Positions 1 to 6,969 of a stretch of DNA of 22,692 nucleotides are shown here, one piece after another. The stretch is taken from NCBI GenBank assembly GCA_963662035.1, contig CAVLDO010000023.1, forward strand, positions 1 to 22,692, read 5' to 3'. Each line of letters starts with the position of its first letter. Within the stretch, counting starts at the first letter, position 1. The position numbers were made by a program, and so were the translations under genes. The notes under the pieces are model-generated. The model was not told where the DNA came from, searched no databases, and was given only the letters and a program-made list of their open reading frames with translations. The stretch comes from Equibacterium sp963662035. Lineage in GTDB: Bacteria > Bacteroidota > Bacteroidia > Bacteroidales > UBA932.

Positions 1-3000
1 AGATGACATCGGTGCTAAGGATGGAGAAGTAGTTGTCGTTAGCGGGCTGGAACACCGTGATCACATAGCTCTTGCTGCCGTTGCTAAGGGTAACATAGCC
101 TGTGCGTGACTTGCCGGTGTTGTTCTCGTCGGCCGTTATCTTGAGAGTCTGGGGAGTGGAAGCGGTGGCTACGCTCGCGCCAATCCAGTTTGCACTGGGT
201 GTTGCGGTGAGAGGATCCACGGTGTCGAAGGTGAGAGTGATTGCATCGCCCTCGGGCTTAGCCTCCAGGTAATCTACCAGGCATACGAATTCGCTTTCGC
301 TCTCGCAAGCCTGAACCAGGGTGACGTTGCCGCTGTTTACATTGCCGGTCTCGTCTTCCCAGCTGAGTTTGACATCCATAGAGCGGACGCTGCCGGTGTT
401 GTTTTCTTTGGCCTTGCAAACAAACTCTACGACATTCTCAGATACGACACTCTTTTCCATCACGTCTACCCAGTCGGCGCCGAATTCGCTCGAGACAGTC
501 TTGACGAGATCATTTGCGGGACTTGCGTAAACATAGAGTCTGAAGCTGTTCTCTTTCTTGATGAGCTGCATTACCGAAGGATTCAGTATTGCAAAGTACT
601 GCTCGCTGGGAGCCTGAACCACAGTGATGGTCTTGGTCAGAGTCTGGCCCATGCCGGTAGCGGTGGTGAGCGTTACAGTGGTGCGGCGCTCCACGCCGGT
701 GGTGTTGGGCTGTGCAATGATTTGAACCTCTGCGATGTTGACGCTCTCATCAATTTCTACCTTGGCAGCAGCCCAGCTGTCTGCGACAGTGGTGTGCAGC
801 TCGGATACATTGGTGATTGCGGGCAGGGTAACAGTGTCAAGTGCAGAAGTCAGTGCCACATAGTCTACCATTGCCTCAAGGACATTGACAGTAGCGGCCT
901 GAGTGATGGTGAAGGTCTTGGTGATAGGCTCTGCGCCGGCAACCGAAGCTGTGAAGGTTGCGGTTGCGATGCGGATGTCACCGGTGGTGTTCTCTGCAAC
1001 TTCAAACTCGAGCTTGCCGTTGAGATAGCTGATGAACTTGAGCCAGGAAGCGCTGGTGGCAACTTCTGTGCTGAGGATGTCACCTGCCTCAAAGAATACG
1101 ACGTCGAGAGTCTGAGCCTCCTTGCTTAAGCTGTAAGAGGTGAGAGGCACCTCGATATAAGTGTTCTCGGGGAGCTGGACAACGCGGACGGTCTTCTCTA
1201 CGCGGGTCTCGTTCTCGATGCCGGAAACAATGTAAACGGTGCCCTCGCGGGTGAGGCCGGTGGCATTGTTGGCCAGAGTAACTTTGACGGTTGCATCGCC
1301 GGTGCCCTTTGCATCATCGGGAAGAATGGTGATCCAGTCGAGATCCGACTTAACCTCCCAGTCACCGGTAGTTGCGATTGCAAGATTAAATTCTGCATCT
1401 ATTGCAGGAAGCACAACCTTCTCGGGAGATACCATCAGAGTAGCGCTCATGCTTACCTGCTCTACGGTGATGATCTTGGTGAGTTTCTCACCCTTGTCGG
1501 TAGTGGTGGTAAGAGTTACATAAGCGGTGCGGGTCTCTGCGGTGCGGTTTGCCTCGCAGGTGATGGTGATGGTCTGGGGATCGCTCTCCTGGTCGATTGC
1601 CACGGTGCACCAAGAAGCACTTGAGATGGCATTGACAGGGGTGTTGCCGTAGTATGCGAGTACATCGGTCTGACCGTATGCAGAAGCCTCGATCTTGTCT
1701 ACATATACGTCAAGGATGTTGACGGTGGGAGCCTGGCTCACGATAAAGCTCTTGGTGATGGGCTCGCCCTTTACAAGGTCGATGGTAACGGTTACGGTAG
1801 CGGTGCGTGTCTTGGCAGTAGTGTTCTCGCTGACGTTGAATACGAAGTTTGTCCTGTCGCTTGCTGCGGAGTCGTAGGTGATCCACTCCTCGCTGCAGTT
1901 GACCTGCATATCCTTGAAGTCGCCTGCCGCAAAGTAGCCGACAGTAAGCGTCTGCTCCTGTTTGGTGAGTGCGTATGCGCTCTGGGGGATCTCAAGATAA
2001 GTGTCGCGCATCAGCTGGCGAACCTTTACGATCTGCTCTGAACGAACCTCGTTCTCGGGGCCGGTGGCGATGATGATTTCGGACTCGCGCTCTGCGCCGG
2101 TGTCGTTGTCATCGGCAGTGAGGGCGATTGTTGCGTCTGCAAAACCTTCGGTAGCATCAAGCTCAAACCAGGTGCAGTCGAAAGATGCGCTCCAAGTGCC
2201 GGTGGAGAGGATGGTGATATTGGAGGCTGCATCGTGTGCGGGGAGCACTACAGTCTTGGGAGATACGCTAAGGGCTGCATTGAGAGCTGCCTGGCGCACG
2301 GTGATGACCTTGGTGAGCTTCTCGCCGGAGTCGCTTACAGTAGCGATGGTCACATAAGCAACGCGAGCCTCTGCGGTGCGGTTGGGGTCAACCTCGATCT
2401 TGATGATCTTCTGAGGGTCGGTGTAGCTGCAGCACTCTGCAGTGTGGCTTTCCTCGTCGATGTCAACGGAAACGTGGCACCAGGTTTCGCTGGAGGAGAT
2501 GCTTACGGGAGTGTTTGCATAGTAAGGGAGTGCAACCTCGTCGCCGCGTGCCATCACGTCGATTTCACTTACGAATGCATCGAGGATGTTGACTGTGGGA
2601 GACTGGGTAAAGGTTACATTGATGCTTACAGGGTCGCCGAATACGGGGGTGCAGGTGATGGTGACAACGCCTGTGCGGGTCTCTGCAGTCTTGTTTTCTG
2701 CAACATTGACCTTGACGCCGCCTTCTTCCACTCCCTTGACATAGATCCAGTCAACGCTTGCAGAAGCCTTGACGCTCTGCTCGTTGCCGCTGGTTACATA
2801 AGGGATGGTGATTGCATCGCCATACTTGCCCACCAGGTAAGAGCGGGTGGGAACCTCAAAGTAGAACTGCTCGGGACGCTGGTTAACGGTGATTGTGGCA
2901 GTCTCGCGCTTGCTGTTTTCGTCGCCGGTCTGGATGGTGACAACTGCGGTGCGCAGCTGGCCGGTTTCGTTGGCAGCGGCAGTAACGGTGAGCATATAGT

Positions 3001-4582
3001 CGCCCTCGCCGCTATTTGCATCGAGGCTGAGCCACTCGCTGTCGCTCTGGACTGTCCAGGTGTTGTTGGTAACGATGCTTGCCACAAACGACTGTGCGGT
3101 AGCATAGATAGACTTGGTCTCGGGGGATACTACCAGCTCTGAATAAGCGGCAGCCTGACGGATGGTGGTGGTGCGGCTGAGAATCTCGCCGGTCTCGGAG
3201 GCGGTCATAACTGTTACGATGGCCTCGCGAGCATAAGATGTGCGGTTCTCGGGAACGCTGATCACGATGTCCTGACCCTCTGCAAGAGCCTGGCACCAGG
3301 ATTCGCTGCTGCGCACGCTTACAGAAGTGTTGCTGTAGATGGGGATGCGGAAGGTTGCGCCTACCCACTCTACTGCATACTCCTCTGCGAGGACGTCAAG
3401 CAGATTGACGGTGGGAGCCTGAGCCACGCGTACCTGACGAACTACAGGAGCGCCGCTCTGGCCGGCTGTGATGAAGGTGACAACGCCTTCGCGGGCAGCT
3501 GCAGTGCCGTTCTCATCTACGGATACGGTTGCAACTCCGTCGGCAACGGAAGAGACCGTCATCCACTTCACATTTGAAGAAGCGCTTACGGTGACATTGC
3601 TGCCTTCAAGAGAATAAGGTATTTCTATAGTCTGTGCGGCAAGGCTCAGAGGATAGTCGGTAACGGGAACAACCAGATAGAAATCTACGGCTGTCTGACG
3701 CACTACGAGCTGACGCACGATGCGGTTCTCGTTTTCTGCACCGGTGGCGAAGGTAACGATTGCAACGCGCTCTTTGCCGGTGTCATTCTTGGTGGCGTTT
3801 ACTGTGAGCTGGCTGTCGCCGCTGCCCTTGGAGGTGCTGAGGGTGAGCCAGTCGCTGTCGACAGATGCCTGCCAGTTGCCCACGGTGATCACGTCAAGCT
3901 CGAAAGAGGCAGCCTCTGCGGTGAGGGTCTTCTCTTCGGGAGAGATTACCAGCGCTGCATTGCTTGCAGACTGATATACATTGACCTTGCGTACCTGGGT
4001 AACGCCGTCGGCCTCGGTGAGGACGCTGATCACTGCCACGCGGTCTGCGCCGGTGGCGTTCTCGTCGACGGTGATCTTGAACGAGCCGTTCTTGGAGCCG
4101 CTTGCGGGTTCTACCTTGCACCAGTCTGCGCTGGAAGATACCTGCCAGTCACCGTTGCAAGCGACGCTCATAAGATATTCGCCGCTGTCTTTGGTGAAGG
4201 AGATCTCCTCGCTGGAGAGGGTGAGTACGGAGCCCTCGGACTGCTGGCGCACCAGTACGGTGGTGGAGCAGGAGCCGTCTTCTGACTCGAGTTTAATCTT
4301 GCCCGAACGCTCGTTGGGCGTAGTGTTGGCCTCTACAAAGAACTCGAAAGTGCCTTTGTGATTGCCGAATCCATTGTCGATGGTAATCCAGTCTGCCTCG
4401 CTGGAAGCAACCCAGGTGAGATTGGATTCCACCACTAAAGTTCCTTTGTCTGAAGAAGGCCCCACGAGTACTACCTCGTGGTCCACCATCAGGAACGGAA
4501 GGTCCTTTTCGTAGCAGCCTGTTGCCAGGAATGCCATAAGGACAATGCTAAGAACCGATAGGTGTCTTAAAATTGATTTCAT
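1..4582 (-). CDS. Giant tandem BACON-repeat surface lipoprotein (3' end outside window)
   Basis: The reading frame is open from the ATG at 4582 to the left edge, giving at least 1,527 residues with no stop. It starts with a lipoprotein signal peptide whose lipobox ends in LATGC (Cys23), so export and outer-membrane anchoring are likely. The rest is a string of about 90-residue beta-sandwich repeats. Each has a central W (as in ASEADWITI), a DxNxTGxxR-like segment and a closing strand of the type ITVRQAA, which is the BACON pattern. I count 16 complete repeats and the start of a 17th. Repeats 3-14 follow a three-type order. No catalytic domain is visible, so a stalk, adhesin or glycan-binding fibre is inferred. 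The start lies 13 bp after the stop of the upstream gene, indicating one operon. The C-terminus, which could carry a binding or catalytic head, is not seen. Confidence 0.9.
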   Translation of the reverse strand, partial: MKSILRHLSVLSIVLMAFLATGCYEKDLPFLMVDHEVVLVGPSSDKGTLVVESNLTWVASSEADWITIDNGFGNHKGTFEFFVEANTTPNERSGKIKLESEDGSCSTTVLVRQQSEGSVLTLSSEEISFTKDSGEYLMSVACNGDWQVSSSADWCKVEPASGSKNGSFKITVDENATGADRVAVISVLTEADGVTQVRKVNVYQSASNAALVISPEEKTLTAEAASFELDVITVGNWQASVDSDWLTLSTSKGSGDSQLTVNATKNDTGKERVAIVTFATGAENENRIVRQLVVRQTAVDFYLVVPVTDYPLSLAAQTIEIPYSLEGSNVTVSASSNVKWMTVSSVADGVATVSVDENGTAAAREGVVTFITAGQSGAPVVRQVRVAQAPTVNLLDVLAEEYAVEWVGATFRIPIYSNTSVSVRSSESWCQALAEGQDIVISVPENRTSYAREAIVTVMTASETGEILSRTTTIRQAAAYSELVVSPETKSIYATAQSFVASIVTNNTWTVQSDSEWLSLDANSGEGDYMLTVTAAANETGQLRTAVVTIQTGDENSKRETATITVNQRPEQFYFEVPTRSYLVGKYGDAITIPYVTSGNEQSVKASASVDWIYVKGVEEGGVKVNVAENKTAETRTGVVTITCTPVFGDPVSINVTFTQSPTVNILDAFVSEIDVMARGDEVALPYYANTPVSISSSETWCHVSVDIDEESHTAECCSYTDPQKIIKIEVDPNRTAEARVAYVTIATVSDSGEKLTKVITVRQAALNAALSVSPKTVVLPAHDAASNITILSTGTWSASFDCTWFELDATEGFADATIALTADDNDTGAERESEIIIATGPENEVRSEQIVKVRQLMRDTYLEIPQSAYALTKQEQTLTVGYFAAGDFKDMQVNCSEEWITYDSAASDRTNFVFNVSENTTAKTRTATVTVTIDLVKGEPITKSFIVSQAPTVNILDVYVDKIEASAYGQTDVLAYYGNTPVNAISSASWCTVAIDQESDPQTITITCEANRTAETRTAYVTLTTTTDKGEKLTKIITVEQVSMSATLMVSPEKVVLPAIDAEFNLAIATTGDWEVKSDLDWITILPDDAKGTGDATVKVTLANNATGLTREGTVYIVSGIENETRVEKTVRVVQLPENTYIEVPLTSYSLSKEAQTLDVVFFEAGDILSTEVATSASWLKFISYLNGKLEFEVAENTTGDIRIATATFTASVAGAEPITKTFTITQAATVNVLEAMVDYVALTSALDTVTLPAITNVSELHTTVADSWAAAKVEIDESVNIAEVQIIAQPNTTGVERRTTVTLTTATGMGQTLTKTITVVQAPSEQYFAILNPSVMQLIKKENSFRLYVYASPANDLVKTVSSEFGADWVDVMEKSVVSENVVEFVCKAKENNTGSVRSMDVKLSWEDETGNVNSGNVTLVQACESESEFVCLVDYLEAKPEGDAITLTFDTVDPLTATPSANWIGASVATASTPQTLKITADENNTGKSRTGYVTLSNGSKSYVITVFQPANDNYFSILSTDVI
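616..3968 (-). repeat. Four copies of a three-BACON (A-B-C) super-repeat inside the giant lipoprotein
   Basis: Repeats 3-14 of the BACON protein fall into three recurring types. Type A begins like AALxVSPE, type B like FYxEVPxxxY, and type C like TVNILDxxV with a conserved SWC. Approximate module limits are 3153-3968, 2290-3152, 1458-2289 and 616-1457. The DNA at the B/C junction is conserved between modules: related 22-bp segments lie at 3399-3420, 2583-2604, 1713-1734 and 879-900, giving periods of 816, 870 and 834 bp. The gene therefore seems to have grown by duplication of three-domain blocks. The two repeats after this array (15 and 16) look like types B and C without an A. Confidence 0.75.
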
Positions 4583-4595
4583 AGCTATTTTTTAA

Positions 4596-6155
4596 TTAAT
4601 TGATGTTTTGGCTTTTTCGGGAAATGGCGAGGGCGCGGTTGCGGTACTCGCTTTCGGGAAGGAGAATGAGAATCGACTCAGCCTCGGCATATTTGCCGGC
4701 GCCGAGTTTGGTGAGTGCGGTGTTGTAGTCGGCATAGCCTGAAAGCAGGCGGTCGGCCTTTGCATATTCGCCGCTGATAAGGCAGAGCAGACCCAGGTTG
4801 TAGTCAGCCTCGGGAATCTTGCCCTCGATGTTCTCATATATCGCCTTGGACTCTTCGTAGCGGCCGTTCTTGAAGTAAACGAGCGCACGGTTGGCATTCA
4901 CGAAGAAGTTTGCATCCTTGAAGAGAATCTTGTCGGCAACCGAAGCGGCAGCTGCGTAATCCTCTTTTTCTGCATACTCGAGCATCTGCTGGTTGAGACC
5001 GCGCACCTCCTCGTTGGGTTTTTCAACGAGAGTGTGGATTGTGGTGCTCTTGTCAATGTCGCAAATATAATCATACACCAGACCGCGGCCGTCGGTGAGC
5101 ACCGGGCAGAGGTCGATGTGTGCAAAGCGTGCCTCGGGGAAGTAGTCCTTGTAAATCGTGTTGTACTCAGAAGGGTACTTGCTCCTGATCTGACGCTCGA
5201 GCGCATCGGAATCGTCCTTGCCGTTCTCTATCATATTGATGATCTCGGCTGCGTGGGGCAGAGCGGAAGATGCGAGCTTCTCGGCAACCAGGTCCCAGTT
5301 CTCGGTTTTGACGATGAAGGTGCAGTGCTCGGTGTCGTAAGGCACGCCCACGCTCTCGAAGTAGCTGATGACAGCCTGCATACGTGACTGCGCAAGCTTT
5401 TCGTTGTGAGCCCAGGTAGCCTCGGGAGAGTTGCTGATGACTACGTCAAGCTTGTATGAGGGAACGTTGCAGTTGAACACGATGTTCTTGTAGTTTTCCA
5501 CAAAGTTACCCTCATAGAACTCGCTGTCGATAACGGCGGAGTTGACCTTGAAGGGGATGTTGGTGGTAAGGCAGAGGTTGTCTTGGTTGCAACGGGGCAC
5601 CATATAAAAATAATGCTCTATGGGAGAACGGTCTACCATAGCAGCAATGTTGTAGATGTCGCAGTACAGAGGCACGGTCTCAAGATGGAGGGTGTCGGTG
5701 TATGCGTTTGCAATGACATCCACATAAACGCAGGCGCCGTCCATCCAGTCCTCATAATTGCTCTTGAGCGTGTAGCTGAAGTCGGTGCCGCCGTTTTTGT
5801 TGTAGCGGACGCGGCGGCAGATGCCGTCGGCCTTGTGGGGCTCGTACTTGGCCATACGCTGGTTGAAGACTTCGTGGTCGCGGCCCTCGATTACAGCGGG
5901 GCACAGGGGAATGAGAGTGTCCTGGGCCGCACTATATATATAGGGGCGGAACTCCACGCCGGTGTGGCGGCTGAAATACTCGGGAGAGAGGCTGTAGGTC
6001 ACATCCATCTCAAGCTTGCCGTCGTTGTTGGAAATGCCGGCCTGATCAAGTTTTACCTGTGCAGGACGGTATTCGGAAAGTTTCTGAAGATTGATACAAG
6101 CATCGCAAAAGATTATTGCGCAAGCTAATGTAAGGATAGCAGTTATCTTTTTCAT
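4596..6155 (-). CDS. DUF3868-like protein with OmpA-like segment and C-terminal TPRs
   Basis: A 519-residue exported protein. The N-terminus is a hydrophobic signal peptide rich in cysteine (FCDAC, Cys20). The lipobox is not canonical, so lipidation is uncertain. Residues about 30-150 resemble the DUF3868 N-terminal beta domain, including a YEDWMDGACVYVDV segment. Residues about 236-300 contain SPEATWAHNEKLAQSR, matching the SPEG...N..LS..RA pattern of OmpA-like modules in this family. Residues about 385-515 form TPR-like helical repeats (YFKNGRYEESKAIYENIEGK, GLLCLISGEYAKA). It starts 15 bp after the DUF3575-like gene and ends 13 bp before the BACON giant, so the three are probably co-transcribed. 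DUF3575/DUF3868 pairs are known accessory genes of Mfa/Fim-type fimbria loci. A periplasmic or outer-membrane assembly or anchoring role is inferred from that; the family's biochemical activity is not known. Confidence 0.7.
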   Translation of the reverse strand: MKKITAILTLACAIIFCDACINLQKLSEYRPAQVKLDQAGISNNDGKLEMDVTYSLSPEYFSRHTGVEFRPYIYSAAQDTLIPLCPAVIEGRDHEVFNQRMAKYEPHKADGICRRVRYNKNGGTDFSYTLKSNYEDWMDGACVYVDVIANAYTDTLHLETVPLYCDIYNIAAMVDRSPIEHYFYMVPRCNQDNLCLTTNIPFKVNSAVIDSEFYEGNFVENYKNIVFNCNVPSYKLDVVISNSPEATWAHNEKLAQSRMQAVISYFESVGVPYDTEHCTFIVKTENWDLVAEKLASSALPHAAEIINMIENGKDDSDALERQIRSKYPSEYNTIYKDYFPEARFAHIDLCPVLTDGRGLVYDYICDIDKSTTIHTLVEKPNEEVRGLNQQMLEYAEKEDYAAAASVADKILFKDANFFVNANRALVYFKNGRYEESKAIYENIEGKIPEADYNLGLLCLISGEYAKADRLLSGYADYNTALTKLGAGKYAEAESILILLPESEYRNRALAISRKSQNIN

Positions 6156-6170
6156 AATCTTACGGCTTGT

Positions 6171-6803
6171 TTAGAAGATGAAGTAAGTGAATTTGACGCC
6201 GCAGCGGCTCAGGCCCACGAACTGGCGGTTGAGACCGTCGCCGATGAACACTCCGTAGGGAGTCTTCTGATTTCCTTCGTTGATGTTGCGACGCATCTGG
6301 TCGGAAAGCTGACTCTGCCCGTAAGGTTCGCTGTCGGTGTCGGGGCTGTAGGGGAACACCGTGTCGTCGTTTAGATAAGTGTAGCCCAATCCTATGAACG
6401 CCTCCAGGTTCCAGCTCTTGGAGAGCATCCAGGAGTAGCCGTAGGTAAGGCCTCCGCCATAGAGGTTGCCGCGATATGCATACTTATCCAGACCAAAGTC
6501 GTGATAATCTGCATAGTGGCCCTCAAGGCCGATGAAGTGGCCGGCAAAACGGTATCTCGGGTAAAACCTGAGTTCCGGCTGCACGGCCCAGAAGTTCGCC
6601 TTCTTATCCCCGAACTTGAGCGGATTGTAGGCCGCGTCAACCACGAGAGCGAAATGCTTGCCCAGAGCAAGGTCCACGCCGATGTTGGGCGCGGCTGCCC
6701 ATCCGAGGACATTGGTTCCGATGCCCACATACTGGGCCTTGGATGCCAACGGAGCGAGCACCATTAAGACGGCGAGAAAAACGGTAAGTTTTAGCTTTTT
6801 CAT
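6171..6803 (-). CDS. DUF3575-like outer-membrane beta-barrel protein
   Basis: A 210-residue protein with a classical signal peptide (MKKLKLTVFLAVLMVLAPL, likely cleavage near ASKAQ). Alternating amphipathic strands follow, such as VGIGTNVLGWAAAPNIGVDL, PELRFYPRYRF and LYGGGLTYGYSW. It ends in an aromatic strand (KFTYFIF), which fits a small outer-membrane barrel and a BAM beta-signal. The N-terminal TNxLxWAxxPNxGV pattern is typical of DUF3575. It is the first gene of an operon with the DUF3868-like and BACON genes and has its own promoter at 6895-6926. An outer-membrane or assembly role for a surface structure is inferred from the family context. Confidence 0.8.
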   Translation of the reverse strand: MKKLKLTVFLAVLMVLAPLASKAQYVGIGTNVLGWAAAPNIGVDLALGKHFALVVDAAYNPLKFGDKKANFWAVQPELRFYPRYRFAGHFIGLEGHYADYHDFGLDKYAYRGNLYGGGLTYGYSWMLSKSWNLEAFIGLGYTYLNDDTVFPYSPDTDSEPYGQSQLSDQMRRNINEGNQKTPYGVFIGDGLNRQFVGLSRCGVKFTYFIF

Positions 6804-6861
6804 TTTTCTGTAACTCGTTTTAAGTTAATATATTAAGTTAATTTACAAATATCGTATAACC

Positions 6862-6885
6862 TTCCCCGCATCCTTCTGGGGGGAA
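6862..6885 (-). other. Hairpin at the predicted 5' end of the DUF3575-BACON mRNA
   Basis: TTCCCC at 6862-6867 pairs with GGGGAA at 6880-6885. Read on the minus strand, the hairpin begins within a few bases of the expected transcription start (about 6888-6892). It would sit at the very 5' end of the transcript, about 60 nt before the start codon, where it could protect the mRNA from decay. The stem is only 6 bp, so this is tentative. Confidence 0.35.
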
Positions 6886-6894
6886 ATTATCACG

Positions 6895-6926
6895 CAAATG
6901 TAGCACAAAAGTGCCACATTTCCAAA
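6895..6926 (-). promoter_or_regulatory. Bacteroidota-type promoter of the DUF3575-BACON operon
   Basis: On the minus strand, TTTG (6926-6923) is followed after exactly 20 bp by TACATTTG (6902-6895). This matches the -33 TTTG / -7 TAnnTTTG promoter of the Bacteroides primary sigma factor. Transcription would begin near 6888-6892, leaving a leader of about 85 nt before the ATG at 6803. Confidence 0.75.
6896..6921. promoter_or_regulatory. 26-bp interrupted palindrome (putative operator) overlapping the promoter
   Basis: AAATGT, one unpaired base, GCAC, an AAAA centre, GTGC, one unpaired base, then ACATTT: ten of eleven half-site positions are symmetric. It covers the -7 box and most of the spacer of the promoter at 6895-6926. 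A dimeric regulator bound here would compete with RNA polymerase. The TGT...ACA ends are loosely like Crp/Fnr sites, but the spacing differs and no regulator gene is in the window. Confidence 0.55.
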
Positions 6927-6940
6927 CGATTTGGGGTTTA

Positions 6941-6949
6941 CCCCCCCCC
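6941..6949. repeat. C9 homopolymer upstream of the DUF3575-BACON promoter
   Basis: Nine consecutive C on the plus strand (G9 in the sense of the operon), 14 bp upstream of the -33 box and 20 bp after the end of the upstream 942-residue gene. GGGG-TTTA-CCCC at 6933-6944 makes a small palindrome using part of the tract. It could be slippage-prone, or part of a weak terminator for the upstream operon. There is no T-rich run typical of an intrinsic terminator. Confidence 0.6.
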
Positions 6950-6969
6950 GGATTTTTGCTCGGGAAATA

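Noticed and set aside
6804..6969. Invertible promoter (phase-variable inverton)
   Set aside because: The palindrome at 6896-6921 overlaps the promoter instead of flanking it, and I found no pair of distant inverted repeats bracketing the promoter and no recombinase gene.
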